Assembly (NCBI GenBank): GCA_009691915.1
Contig: SIAD01000001.1
Location: 310,001-374,000 of the forward strand
Direction of reading: 5' to 3'
Source: Phycisphaerales bacterium
GTDB lineage: Bacteria; Planctomycetota; Phycisphaerae; Phycisphaerales; SM1A02
Length of the DNA stretch: 64,000 bases
Shown: positions 40,954-49,768 of the stretch, piece by piece
Layout: each line of letters begins with the position of its first letter
How positions within the stretch are numbered: position 1 is the first letter of the stretch
The notes under the pieces: model-generated
Told to the model about the DNA's origin: nothing
Databases searched by the model: none
The model's input: the letters and a program-made list of their open reading frames with translations, nothing else
Program-made: the position numbers and the translations under genes

Positions 40954-43212
40954 ATGATCATCGCACTCTTCGCTCTCGCTCTGGTTGAGGGAACAGCGCC
41001 CTCCGCGCCATCCGTGGCGGCGATACTCCCCGTGGCTCGACCATCCATCGCCCAGGTGGTGCGGACTCCCGCTGCCCTTGTGCGCGCGAGCGATCAACGG
41101 GCGATCCCCGACCATCTCCGGGAGTCGGTCGCGGCACTCAGCATTGACGAGGCAGCATGGGCCGCGCTTGCGTCCGAACCGCATGCACTACTAGAGTCGC
41201 TCCCACTCGGCCCTTGCGAATCTAGGTCGGTGGTGCTCCACCGCGTCGACCCATTCGCGCACGCGGCCGCCTTGGTAGTCGCGGGAGTCGGACCTGAGGG
41301 GCGCGTCGCCGAGCGCACCGTCGCGCCCCCACCGCTCGACTGCTTCGTCGGCACACTGCTCGATGACGATGACTCCCGCGTACTTCTCTCGCGCGGCGAA
41401 GGGTTTCTCTCGGGATTTGTCGTTGCAGAGGGGCGCACCTGGGTCATCTCAGGGGGAGGCCCGGGTAGCGAAGGACCACTGGTCTCCTACGCAATGGACA
41501 AAGTGCCGCCAGGAACCTTTCCCGTCCACCCTTGGAGCTGCGAGGCGCTTGTCGCCCCCGGCGCTCCGGGCGCGGGGATCCCTGACGGCGGTATCGCGTT
41601 CGTCGAACCCTGCCGCGAGGCACGAGTGGCGGTCGAGACGGACGCGGAGTTTCTGAACTTGTTCGGCGGGAACCAAGCATCGGCGATGGGCTATGTCGGG
41701 ACACTCTTTGCCGCACTCACCGACATCTACTCGCGAGATGTGAACTTCCGGCCGGGGATGTGCTACCTGAGGCTCTGGGAAACACCCACCGACCCCTGGA
41801 ATGGGACATCGACGAGCGCAACGCTCTATGAGTTCCGCGACTACTGGTACTTCGGAATGTCCATGGTCGAGCGAGATGGTGCCATGTTTCTCTCGGGGCG
41901 CGGCCTTGGCGGCGGCGTGGCGTGGCTCAATGCGGGCTGCGGGGAGAATGCCTACGCCGTGGCCGCCAACCTCGCCGGATCCTTTCCATACCCGCTTGTC
42001 GACAACAGCGGTGCCAACTGGGACATCTTGGTGGTCGCGCACGAACTGGGACACAACTACGGTGCGCCTCACACCCACAACTACAACCCTCCCGCCGATG
42101 GCTGCGGACTGAACCCACAGGATTGCTCCGCCGCCGACACCAACACCGGGACAATCATGAGCTACTGCCACACCTGCAGCGGCGGGATGACAAACATCCA
42201 GCTCAGGTTCCACCCGGTCAACATCATTTCCATCGGCGCCTACCTGCATTCGGGGATCTGCCCGTTCACTCCGGCCCAGCAGAACCCCCTGGCCTACCCC
42301 GACCGAGTGAGCGCGATTCCGGGTACTTCGCGGGACATCGATGTCCTCGCCAACGATCTCCGATTTAACTGCCAGGCACTCACGCTGTCCGGCGTCACGC
42401 AGCCTTCGTTTGGGGGAAGCGCGGTGATAGTCGCCGGAGTCGGCCCCGAGGGACGGGACATCGTGCGGTTCACTCCAACGCCATCGCAGACGGGGACGGT
42501 CCCGTTCGCCTACACGATCACCGATTCCGGTGGTGCCAGTCAGATCGGTTCGATCATTGTCGATCTCACTCCCATGCGGCTTCCCGAGAATCCGATCGGT
42601 GACACGCCTCAAGTCGCCGTGGACTACTTCGTGCTCGCTAGCCCCAGCGTCCTGCCAGATTTCTCGTCGCTCACTCCCTACCTCGCGACGACGGTGCCGA
42701 ATGTCAACTACGCATCGACCAGCGGGAACTACGCGACCAGTGGTCGCGCCGATCAGGTGGGCGCGCGCTACACGGGATGGGTGAACATCCCCGCCTCGGG
42801 TTCCTGGACCTTCTTCACGAACTCAGATGATGGATCCCGCCTCCTTATTGGCTCGACGCAGGTCGTCTTGAATGACGGTATGCACCCAATGCAGGAGCGA
42901 AGCGGGACGATCGAGCTCGCTCAGGGGCGGCACGCGATCACGATGGAGTTCTTCGAGAACGGCGGAGGTGCGGGGATGATCAGCTCGTGGCAAGGGCCAT
43001 CTGTAACCAAGGCCGCGATTCCCCCGACGGCACTGACCCACGGAGGGGCGGTCAATCGAGCTGACATCAATCATGATGGCACGGTCAACGGACTCGACAT
43101 CACGACACTCCTCTCAAACTGGGGGACCAGTGATCCCGATGCCGACATCAACCAGGATGGAACGGTCAGCGGCAGCGACCTGACCCTGATCCTCGCGACC
43201 TGGACCGGCTGA
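40954..43212 (+). CDS. Secreted reprolysin-like zinc metalloprotease with PA14 and dockerin domains
   Basis: The 752-residue product has a signal peptide and a propeptide-like region. A metzincin catalytic domain has HELGHNYGAPH (363-373) and the Met-turn IMSY (401-404). A cadherin/Ig-like domain (about 450-540) is followed by a PA14-like carbohydrate-binding domain (about 560-680; YTGWVNIPASGSWTFFTNSD) and a terminal dockerin-like pair of calcium loops (703-752; ADINHDGTVNGLDI, ADINQDGTVSGSDL). It is probably extracellular and cell-anchored. Catalytic residues look intact. A recognisable promoter and leader hairpin precede it. Confidence 0.85.
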   Translation: MIIALFALALVEGTAPSAPSVAAILPVARPSIAQVVRTPAALVRASDQRAIPDHLRESVAALSIDEAAWAALASEPHALLESLPLGPCESRSVVLHRVDPFAHAAALVVAGVGPEGRVAERTVAPPPLDCFVGTLLDDDDSRVLLSRGEGFLSGFVVAEGRTWVISGGGPGSEGPLVSYAMDKVPPGTFPVHPWSCEALVAPGAPGAGIPDGGIAFVEPCREARVAVETDAEFLNLFGGNQASAMGYVGTLFAALTDIYSRDVNFRPGMCYLRLWETPTDPWNGTSTSATLYEFRDYWYFGMSMVERDGAMFLSGRGLGGGVAWLNAGCGENAYAVAANLAGSFPYPLVDNSGANWDILVVAHELGHNYGAPHTHNYNPPADGCGLNPQDCSAADTNTGTIMSYCHTCSGGMTNIQLRFHPVNIISIGAYLHSGICPFTPAQQNPLAYPDRVSAIPGTSRDIDVLANDLRFNCQALTLSGVTQPSFGGSAVIVAGVGPEGRDIVRFTPTPSQTGTVPFAYTITDSGGASQIGSIIVDLTPMRLPENPIGDTPQVAVDYFVLASPSVLPDFSSLTPYLATTVPNVNYASTSGNYATSGRADQVGARYTGWVNIPASGSWTFFTNSDDGSRLLIGSTQVVLNDGMHPMQERSGTIELAQGRHAITMEFFENGGGAGMISSWQGPSVTKAAIPPTALTHGGAVNRADINHDGTVNGLDITTLLSNWGTSDPDADINQDGTVSGSDLTLILATWTG

Positions 43213-43222
43213 GACGGTTCGG

Positions 43223-44305
43223 CTACCCCGCTAGAACCGCGCTCTTCTCACCGATCTTTGCGATCAATTGTTTCCAGCTGGCGTTAAATGAGTCTCGTCC
43301 TTCGAGCTGCAGCTCGGCCGCACACTTCTCCAGATCGAGCCCGGCCTTTGACGCCGCAAGAAGCGCCGCCTGCCACGAAGTGTCGGAGGGCGCAAGGACC
43401 GCAGTGGCTGATACTCCCTTGACAACTGCCATCAGCGTCTCTTCGGGCATGGTGTTGACGGTGCGAGGCGACAGGAGCGCATCGACATAGAGCGTTGCCT
43501 TGAGCGCGGGATCCTTGGTGCTTGTACTCGCGTAGAGGAGCCGCTGGGGACGCGCCCCCGCGGCTTCCAGTGCAAGCCATCGGTCAGACGCATAGAACTC
43601 GCAGTAGGCGTGGTAGCACTCGCGGCTCACGGCGATGCCGATGGTGTTGCGCATTTCTAGGGGAAGCTTGGGTGCGGTCTTTTTGTCCCATCGTGACACG
43701 AATAAGCTCGCCACGCTCGACACGCATCCGAGCGGCAGTCCCTTCGCGGCGCGGCGCTCGAGTCCTCGAAGGTAGGCCTCGGCGGCCGCGAGGTACTGGC
43801 TCTTTGAGAAGAGGAGCGTCACATTGATGCTGATCCCGGCAGCGACGAGTTCTTCGATCGCGGGAATCCCCTCAGCGGTTCCGGGCACCTTGATGAACAG
43901 ATTGGGGCGCTTTGCGCGCGCATGCAGATCCTTGGCCTGGTCGACTGTCGCCGCTGTGTCATTGGCCAGGAGCGGCGAGACTTCCAATGACACCCACCCA
44001 TCGATGCCGCCGGTGCGGTCATAGACCCCGCGGAAGAGATCGCACGCCCTCGTGAGATCGGCGAGTGCGCACTCGAAGAAAATCGGTTCGGACTTCATGC
44101 CCCGCGCGATCAGCGGGCGGATCTGCTCGTCGTAGTCGGTGCTGCCGTCAATCGCTTTCTCGAAAATCGACGGGTTCGAAGTGAGCCCGACCACGGAGCA
44201 CTCGCGGATCCACCTCTCGAGTTGTCCCGAGTCAAGGAGCCTCCGGGTGATGTTGTCGAGCCAGATTGACTGGCCAGTCATGGCGACGAGTGCAGTGGGA
44301 CGCAT
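43223..44305 (-). CDS. tal: Transaldolase
   Basis: Transaldolase moves a dihydroxyacetone unit between sugar phosphates in the pentose phosphate pathway. The 360-residue protein fits the longer actinobacterial/cyanobacterial-type family. VGLTSNPSIFEKAI is the signature, and Lys in NLFIKVPGTAEG forms the Schiff base. I start at 44305 (MRPTALVAMTGQSIWLDN); the frame is open upstream but lies inside the desulfurase gene. The start codon shares one base with the desulfurase stop (TGATG), so translation should be coupled. Confidence 0.94.
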   Translation of the reverse strand: MRPTALVAMTGQSIWLDNITRRLLDSGQLERWIRECSVVGLTSNPSIFEKAIDGSTDYDEQIRPLIARGMKSEPIFFECALADLTRACDLFRGVYDRTGGIDGWVSLEVSPLLANDTAATVDQAKDLHARAKRPNLFIKVPGTAEGIPAIEELVAAGISINVTLLFSKSQYLAAAEAYLRGLERRAAKGLPLGCVSSVASLFVSRWDKKTAPKLPLEMRNTIGIAVSRECYHAYCEFYASDRWLALEAAGARPQRLLYASTSTKDPALKATLYVDALLSPRTVNTMPEETLMAVVKGVSATAVLAPSDTSWQAALLAASKAGLDLEKCAAELQLEGRDSFNASWKQLIAKIGEKSAVLAG

Positions 44306-45510
44306 CAGTTCTCCTCTCGGGCGAAACTCTCCCGCGAGGATACCGGCGGTAGGCGCGGCGGCATTGAGCGGGCGACCCTGGAGACACACTCGATGACAAT
44401 TGCCGCGGCGGACTCGGCCAGTGCGAGAGTTGCATCGCGCGCGAAGGAAAAGCGCACGGCGCCGTGGGCTTCGTGGCGTGGGATCCCCATCGCTAGCAGC
44501 ACGGGCGACGGGTCGAGCGATCCCGAGGAGCACGCCGCTCCGGCCGAGGCACAGAGGCCGCTTCGCGAGAGCGCAATGAGGATCGCTTCCGCTTCGAGGT
44601 GGGCGAATGCAATGTTCGAAGTACTCCAGATACGCATGCCATCGCGCGCGATCACCCGGGAGCCCGCCACGCCGGCCAGCACGCGCGCCTCGAAGCCATC
44701 GCGAACCGCAGCGAGCGCGATCCTGGGTCCCTCGCCCTGCGCCAGCCACTCCACCGAGACGGCGGCGGCCTCACCCATGCCGACGATGCCCGGGACATTC
44801 TCGGTGCCCGCGCGCCGCCCGTGCTCCTGAGCGCCGCCAATGATCGTGGCGTGAATCGGTTGCGCAGGCGACGCAACGAGCGCCCCGACCCCCTTCGGGC
44901 CGTGAAACTTGTGAGCCGAGAGGCTCAGGAGGTCAATCGGCATCGAGCGCATGAAAGTCGGCTCCTTGCCGACCCACTGGGTTGCGTCGACATGAAATGG
45001 AACCCCGTGTCTCCGGCAAACCGCGCCTAGGTCGGCCACATTCTGGATCGACCCGGTCTCATTGTTGGCCCATTGGATTGAGACAACTGCACAATCACCC
45101 GTTCCCGCGAGCGCATTCTCGAGCAGTGCGGAATCGAGGATCCCGTTTTCGTCCCCGTCAACCCAGGTGACCATCCCGCCGCGCTTCGCGTGTGCCAGAG
45201 CGACTTCGCGCACGGCGCTGTGTTCGTATGGGTCAGTCACGATACGCCTGCGCGCGGGGTCCCCCGCGAGGCATGACGAGATTGCAAGGTTGCACGACTC
45301 CGTTCCGCCGGAGGTGAACACCACATTGCGCCCGTCGCTTCCGACGAGGAGGGCGACTTGAACGCGCGCACACTCGACGGCGTGCCGGGCGCGCTCACCG
45401 ACTCGGTGAAGACTGGACGGGTTCCCCCACTCCTCGCTCAGGGCGCATGTCACGGCCGCCACAACCCGTGGGTCGGGCATGGTCGTGGCGTTGTTGTCGA
45501 GATAGATCAT
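44305..45510 (-). CDS. Cysteine desulfurase, NifS/IscS family
   Basis: This 401-residue PLP enzyme removes sulfur from cysteine for Fe-S clusters and thiolated tRNA. IYLDNNATT begins the protein, SAHKFHGPKG holds the PLP lysine, and GAACSSGSLDPS holds the catalytic cysteine in the group I-type loop. No iscU, iscR or suf gene is adjacent; transaldolase follows by a 1-base overlap. A 9-bp repeat array and tRNA-Leu lie just upstream on the same strand. Confidence 0.93.
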   Translation of the reverse strand: MIYLDNNATTMPDPRVVAAVTCALSEEWGNPSSLHRVGERARHAVECARVQVALLVGSDGRNVVFTSGGTESCNLAISSCLAGDPARRRIVTDPYEHSAVREVALAHAKRGGMVTWVDGDENGILDSALLENALAGTGDCAVVSIQWANNETGSIQNVADLGAVCRRHGVPFHVDATQWVGKEPTFMRSMPIDLLSLSAHKFHGPKGVGALVASPAQPIHATIIGGAQEHGRRAGTENVPGIVGMGEAAAVSVEWLAQGEGPRIALAAVRDGFEARVLAGVAGSRVIARDGMRIWSTSNIAFAHLEAEAILIALSRSGLCASAGAACSSGSLDPSPVLLAMGIPRHEAHGAVRFSFARDATLALAESAAAIVIECVSRVARSMPPRLPPVSSRESFAREEN

Positions 45511-45534
45511 GGAGAGTATCCCCTCGGGCGCCTA

Positions 45535-45570
45535 CTCCTCATGCTCCTCATGCTCTGCATGCTCTTCATT
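45535..45570. repeat. Four 9-bp tandem repeats between the desulfurase gene and tRNA-Leu
   Basis: On the plus strand the units are CTCCTCATG, CTCCTCATG, CTCTGCATG and CTCTTCATT. The array is 11 bases from the 3' end of tRNA-Leu and 24 bases from the desulfurase start. The unit nearly matches that beside tRNA-His, but in the opposite orientation relative to the tRNA. Confidence 0.7.
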
Positions 45571-45581
45571 CAACCATCAAG

Positions 45582-45665
45582 TGCGGGCGAGAGGAATCGA
45601 ACCTCCACGGGTTTTACCCCACAAGAACCTGAATCTTGCGCGTCTGCCAATTCCGCCACGCCCGC
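45582..45665 (-). tRNA. tRNA-Leu (CAG)
   Basis: On the minus strand, acceptor GCGGGCG pairs with CGCCCGC, the anticodon stem CAAGA/TCTTG encloses TTCAGGT (anticodon CAG, reading CTG), and there is the long variable arm of class II tRNAs and a T arm with TTCGATT. It is 84 bases with no encoded CCA. Confidence 0.95.
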
Positions 45666-45812
45666 TGGGGAGGGAGATTGTAGCAGCCCGAGTCGGTGCG
45701 CGCACCTTCTTGCACGCAGCGTCCATGCGCGCGAGCGCGATGGTGGCAGGCACGCTGGCCCCTCGCGCCTGCCACCATCGCTCTTCGCTGTTTGTGGCCG
45801 CTTTCGACCGCC

Positions 45813-47105
45813 TCACTCCTCGCCGCGCGGAGTCCTCGGGGTGATCGCAGCATCTGGATTCGCTTCCCGTTTCGCCAGTACCGCGGTGCGGATCTGCGCA
45901 GCGACATCGGCATTCTCGCGGATGAACTGCTTGCTGGCCTCGCGTCCCTGACCCAATCTGATCTGCCCGAAGCTGAACCACGATCCCGCCTTGTCGACGA
46001 CTCCGTGGCTGACGCCAAGGTCGACAAGATCACCCGATGCGCTGATTCCTTCGTTGAACATGATGTCGAACTCCGCCTCGCGAAATGGCGGGGCGATCTT
46101 GTTCTTGACCACCTTGGCGCGAACGCGGTTACCGACATTCTGGTCTCCATCCTTGATCGCGCCGATGCGGCGGATATCGATCCGGATGGTGGAGTAGAAC
46201 TTGAGCGCTCGGCCGCCGGTGGTCGTCTCCGGGCTCCCGAACATCACGCCGATTTTCTCGCGCAGCTGGTTGATGAAGATCACGATCACCTCGCTCTTGG
46301 AGATTGCCCCCGTGAGCTTGCGCATCGCTTGGCTCATGAGCCTCGCGTGCAGGCCGACATGACTGTCCCCCATCTCCCCTTCGATCTCGGCGCGCGGAAT
46401 CAGCGCGGCGACGGAATCGATCACGATCACATCAATGGCGTTGGAACGAACCAGTAACTCGCAGATCTCAAGCGCCTGTTCCCCCGTGTCCGGCTGCGAG
46501 ATGAGCATGTCCTCGAGGCGCACCCCGAGGCGCTTGGCCCACGAGGGATCGAGCGCATGTTCCGCGTCGATGAAGGCAGCGTTCCCTCCATGCTTCTGCG
46601 CGTTGGCAATCACGGTCAAGGCGAGCGTGGTCTTTCCCGACGACTCCGGCCCGAAGATCTCCACGATGCGACCCTTGGGAAGTCCCCGTCCGCCGAGTGC
46701 GAGGTCGAGACTGAGGGTTCCGGTGCCGATCCCAGCGATCTCGGGAAGCTTGTTCCCGACGAAGCGCATGATCGATCCCTTCCCGAACGCCTTCTCGATC
46801 TGGGAGACCGCAGCTTCGAGCGCCCGGCTCCGTCCTGCTGCCTCGGCCGCCTTCTCCTTCGAGTCGGACTTCGAGACCGGCGCCGTCGATGCCGCCGGCA
46901 CTGCCGAACCGACTGCTCCCACCGGCTGTAGCTCAGTGGAACTGGCCTTTGGCTGAAGTGCCGCTGTCGATGTGGTGTTCGTGGCATTCATGACATTCAC
47001 GACATTCATGACATTCATGCCTACTGTTGTAGCCGCCCTCCCTGATGCTGCCCCCGTCGAGGGGGTGATGATTGGGGACTTTGTTGGAACGCTGTTGCTG
47101 ACCAT
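45813..47105 (-). CDS. recA: Recombinase RecA with long N-terminal extension
   Basis: RecA catalyses strand exchange and triggers SOS cleavage of LexA. The core is intact: [19 protein letters not shown], Walker A GPESSGKT at 152-159, [25 protein letters not shown] and the C-terminal domain. E. coli RecA has this Walker A at 66-73, so about 86 residues are added at the N-terminus. They are low complexity, rich in Ala, Thr, Ser and Pro, and include a repeated M/V-N-V unit (residues 30-41). A Shine-Dalgarno (AAAGGA) precedes the first ATG, so the extension is probably translated. A strong promoter lies upstream. Confidence 0.95.
   Translation of the reverse strand: MVSNSVPTKSPIITPSTGAASGRAATTVGMNVMNVVNVMNATNTTSTAALQPKASSTELQPVGAVGSAVPAASTAPVSKSDSKEKAAEAAGRSRALEAAVSQIEKAFGKGSIMRFVGNKLPEIAGIGTGTLSLDLALGGRGLPKGRIVEIFGPESSGKTTLALTVIANAQKHGGNAAFIDAEHALDPSWAKRLGVRLEDMLISQPDTGEQALEICELLVRSNAIDVIVIDSVAALIPRAEIEGEMGDSHVGLHARLMSQAMRKLTGAISKSEVIVIFINQLREKIGVMFGSPETTTGGRALKFYSTIRIDIRRIGAIKDGDQNVGNRVRAKVVKNKIAPPFREAEFDIMFNEGISASGDLVDLGVSHGVVDKAGSWFSFGQIRLGQGREASKQFIRENADVAAQIRTAVLAKREANPDAAITPRTPRGEE
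46983..47018. repeat. 9-bp tandem repeat inside the 5' part of recA
   Basis: Plus-strand units GGCATTCAT, GACATTCAC, GACATTCAT and GACATTCAT are in phase with the recA frame and encode (Met/Val)-Asn-(Val/Ala) four times. Being a multiple of three, copy-number changes would keep the frame. Confidence 0.8.
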
Positions 47106-47131
47106 TGTGGATTCCTTTCCGCCGAGCGAGT

Positions 47132-47148
47132 CTGACCAACGCGGTCAG
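47132..47148 (-). other. Hairpin in the recA 5' leader
   Basis: CTGACC and GGTCAG form a perfect 6-bp stem with a 5-base loop, in the roughly 75-base untranslated leader between the predicted start of transcription and the recA ATG. Confidence 0.45.
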
Positions 47149-47187
47149 GCTTAGAGAGCCGGGCTCATGATGTTGTTTGGAGTTTGT

Positions 47188-47237
47188 ACGGTATCTGTGT
47201 CATCGGCTTTCGTCAACGGTTTGTTCGGTTTTTTTTA
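47188..47237 (-). promoter_or_regulatory. recA promoter with A-tract
   Basis: On the minus strand TTGACG (47211-47216) and TACCGT (47188-47193) are separated by 17 bases. An eight-A tract (about 47229-47236) lies just upstream of the -35, where UP elements bind. CGAACAAACCGTT next to the -35 has a loose resemblance to Gram-positive-type LexA boxes (CGAAC-N4-GTTCG) but is not a match. Confidence 0.65.
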
Positions 47238-47335
47238 GGGTTGATTTGCGACCGATTTCTATGGGTACCCTACCGCCCTTCTAGCCTGTCCCACTAAAAT
47301 CTTCCACTTTTTCGATCCGATAACGAGAGACTCAA

Positions 47336-47617
47336 ATGTGCCAAATACAAGGCCCACCACCCATATGCCCCGAGTGCGCATCGACCAGCCTCTACCGAAC
47401 GACAGTCAACTCCGGAGGTGGCTATGCCCCTAACTACCTCCGCGGACTCTCGTCGTCATGGTGGCGGACCGCGGACTTCGACGTTGTTGTCTGTGAGCAG
47501 TGCGGATTGACTCGGCTGTTCGCGCCGCAGACAGCGCGCGCGAAACTCGCGCGATCGAGCCACTGGTCACGGTTGGTGACACCAGCGACCTCGCCAAAGG
47601 ACACTCGGTCTCAATAG
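47336..47617 (+). CDS. Small zinc-ribbon protein of unknown function
   Basis: The 93-residue frame has two CxxC knuckles, CPEC (11-14) and CEQC (53-56), 38 residues apart, as in zinc ribbons. [12 protein letters not shown] and the preceding DFDVVVCEQ strand support a folded domain. The first 290 bases of this stretch are AT-richer than the rest of the window. No function is recognised. The last 7 bases overlap the UXS gene on the opposite strand. Confidence 0.55.
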   Translation: MCQIQGPPPICPECASTSLYRTTVNSGGGYAPNYLRGLSSSWWRTADFDVVVCEQCGLTRLFAPQTARAKLARSSHWSRLVTPATSPKDTRSQ

Positions 47618-48582
47618 TTCGGTGTTGGTGCGCGGAACTGGGTGAGGTCGACCGTCTTGAACCAGTCAATCGTCTTGCGCAATCCCGCTTCAAGTTGAAT
47701 CGTCGGTTCCCATCCGATGACGCGACGGGCGAGCGTGATGTCCGGACAGCGCTGCTTCGGGTCGTCCTCGGGGAGCGGTTGCGCCACCTCGATCCTCGAC
47801 GATCCACCAACCAGCGCAACCACACGCTCGGCAAGTTCTCGGATCGTGAACTCCACGGGGTTACCCAGATTCATCGGCCCGGTGAACTCTTCCGGCGTGT
47901 CCATCAATCGGACGAGGCCTTCGATGAGATCATCGACGAAGCAGAACGAGCGAGTCTGCTGACCGTCACCGTAGATCGCCAGAGGCTCACCGGCAACCGC
48001 CTGCCGAATGAAATTGCTCACAACTCGGCCATCGAAGGGATGCATGCGCGGACCATAGGTGTTGAAGATCCTCGCGACCTTGATTCGACTTCCATGCAGC
48101 CTCCGGTAATCGAACATGATCGTCTCGGCCGCCCGTTTCCCTTCGTCGTAGCAGGACCGCGGCCCGATCGTATTGACACAGCCCCGGTAGGACTCCGGCT
48201 GCGGATGGACATCAGGATCCCCGTATATCTCGCTCGTGGACGCCTGCAGCACTTTCGCTCCCACGCGCTTCGCAAGCCCCAGTGCGTGCATGGTCCCCAG
48301 GACACTCGTCTTCATCGTCTTGATGGGGTTGTACTGATAGTGGCCTGGCGCCGCCGGACACGCCAGGTTGTAGATCTCGTCCACCTCAAACTTGAACCCC
48401 TCGGTGACATCATGCCGGACAAACTCGAAGTTCTTGCGACCCAGCAGCTGGGAGATGTTGAGCTTTTGGCTGGTGAAGAGGTTGTCGAGGCAGATCACGT
48501 CATGCCCATCCCCGACGAGACGGTCGCAGAGGTGCGAGCCCAGAAATCCCGCGCCGCCAGTCACCAGAATCCGCTTTGCCAT
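47611..48582 (-). CDS. UDP-glucuronic acid decarboxylase (UDP-xylose synthase), extended SDR
   Basis: This 323-residue extended short-chain dehydrogenase converts UDP-glucuronate to UDP-xylose for surface polysaccharide. [19 protein letters not shown] binds NAD, the catalytic YxxxK is YDEGKRAAE, and [20 protein letters not shown] is the UXS-specific substrate segment. The best match is UXS; a related dTDP-glucose 4,6-dehydratase is less likely. TAGACT lies 9 bases before its ATG. It is divergent from anmK. Confidence 0.9.
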   Translation of the reverse strand: MAKRILVTGGAGFLGSHLCDRLVGDGHDVICLDNLFTSQKLNISQLLGRKNFEFVRHDVTEGFKFEVDEIYNLACPAAPGHYQYNPIKTMKTSVLGTMHALGLAKRVGAKVLQASTSEIYGDPDVHPQPESYRGCVNTIGPRSCYDEGKRAAETIMFDYRRLHGSRIKVARIFNTYGPRMHPFDGRVVSNFIRQAVAGEPLAIYGDGQQTRSFCFVDDLIEGLVRLMDTPEEFTGPMNLGNPVEFTIRELAERVVALVGGSSRIEVAQPLPEDDPKQRCPDITLARRVIGWEPTIQLEAGLRKTIDWFKTVDLTQFRAPTPNY

Positions 48583-48617
48583 TGGCGCGCGAGTCTAGCA
48601 ACTGCTTCAATGCCCCT

Positions 48618-49763
48618 ATGCCGCGGCGATCACTGCATCGACTGGTCTTTGGCGCGATGACCGGTACCAGCATCGACGCGGTCGATGCGGCGGCGGTGCG
48701 TATCCGCGGTCGCGGTCTTGGTGCGCGAGGAGAGTGTCTCGGTGTCAGTTCGGCACCCCTCGGCGATCTCAGGGGGAGACTCCGAGGCGCGCAGCGGCAG
48801 GAGCCCATGTCTGCCGGAGAGTTCGCCCGCCTAGCACACGACATCGCCCTCGCGCATCTACCGCCTCTTAGAGACCTCGTCCGCCGTCACGGAACACCCG
48901 ACCTCGTTGTCGTCCACGGTCAGACGCTCTTTCACGCCCCACCGATCTCGCTCCAACTCATCGATCCGTCGGTCGTGGCGCACGATCTCGGAGTCTCCGT
49001 CGCTAGCGGATTGCGCGCGGCAGACCTCGCCGCGGGCGGCCAAGGAGCGCCGATCACGCCGCTTGCTGACTGGATGATGTTCCGCTCGCGCTCGGCGTCC
49101 CGCTTCGTCGTCAATCTCGGAGGCTTCGCAAACGCCACGCTCGTGCCATCATGTCGGCCCGGGGCAACGCGCGAAGAGTGGATCGACACAATCCGCGGGT
49201 TCGATGTCTGTCTCTGCAATCAACTGCTTGACCACATCGCGCGGACCCGCGCGGGCATGGCGTTTGATGACGGAGGGGCGATGGCGGTCTCGGGAACCGC
49301 TGACGCCCAGGTCACCGACGGCTTGGCAGCCGAACTCGATCGCCAGCGCCGAGCCCGCCGTTCCCTCGGCACACGAGACGAACTCGTCGAGTCGCTCTCG
49401 CAGTTTGCGCAGCATCTCTCGCCCCGTGACGCCCTCGCAAGCGCGGTGAGCGCTATCGGCGGAACGATCGCCTGTGCTCTCGACGAACTTCTTCCCCCCG
49501 CGACGCGCGGCCGCGGATTCCGCGTGCTTCTAGCGGGCGGCGGAGCGCGCAACGCTGCGCTTGCCAGGAGCATCGCCCTCGCTTGCCAGGCGCCTACAAC
49601 CCCCACCGACTCTCTTGGCGTTCCCATAGAAGCCCGCGAGTCGATGGCGATGGCACTTCTGGGCGCTGCCGCGATCGATGGAGCACCGATCACGCTCGCC
49701 CAAGTCACCGGACGAGGCGCCCTGCGATGCGCGGATGCCGCGCTCATCAAACTCCCCGCGTGA
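48618..49763 (+). CDS. anmK: Anhydro-N-acetylmuramic acid kinase
   Basis: AnmK hydrolyses and phosphorylates 1,6-anhydro-MurNAc to MurNAc-6-phosphate during cell-wall recycling. The 381-residue protein has GAMTGTSIDAVDAA at the start, VVHGQTLFHAP, FVVNLGGFANATL and LLAGGGARNAAL at the conserved positions. I start at ATG 48618 rather than 48576, which overlaps the neighbouring divergent gene's leader. phoB begins 5 bases after its stop, so the phosphate regulon may be partly read from this gene's promoter. Confidence 0.92.
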   Translation: MPRRSLHRLVFGAMTGTSIDAVDAAAVRIRGRGLGARGECLGVSSAPLGDLRGRLRGAQRQEPMSAGEFARLAHDIALAHLPPLRDLVRRHGTPDLVVVHGQTLFHAPPISLQLIDPSVVAHDLGVSVASGLRAADLAAGGQGAPITPLADWMMFRSRSASRFVVNLGGFANATLVPSCRPGATREEWIDTIRGFDVCLCNQLLDHIARTRAGMAFDDGGAMAVSGTADAQVTDGLAAELDRQRRARRSLGTRDELVESLSQFAQHLSPRDALASAVSAIGGTIACALDELLPPATRGRGFRVLLAGGGARNAALARSIALACQAPTTPTDSLGVPIEARESMAMALLGAAAIDGAPITLAQVTGRGALRCADAALIKLPA

Positions 49764-49768
49764 CCCCG

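Noticed and set aside
46924-46940. tRNA-like D-arm string (GTAGCTCAGTGG) inside recA
   Set aside because: No acceptor, anticodon or T arm can be paired around it, and it lies in the coding frame of the RecA extension.
47211-47237. LexA (SOS) box beside the recA -35
   Set aside because: CGAACAAACCGTT is off by one position from CGAAC-N4-GTTCG symmetry and no second copy was seen upstream of uvrA or uvrB.
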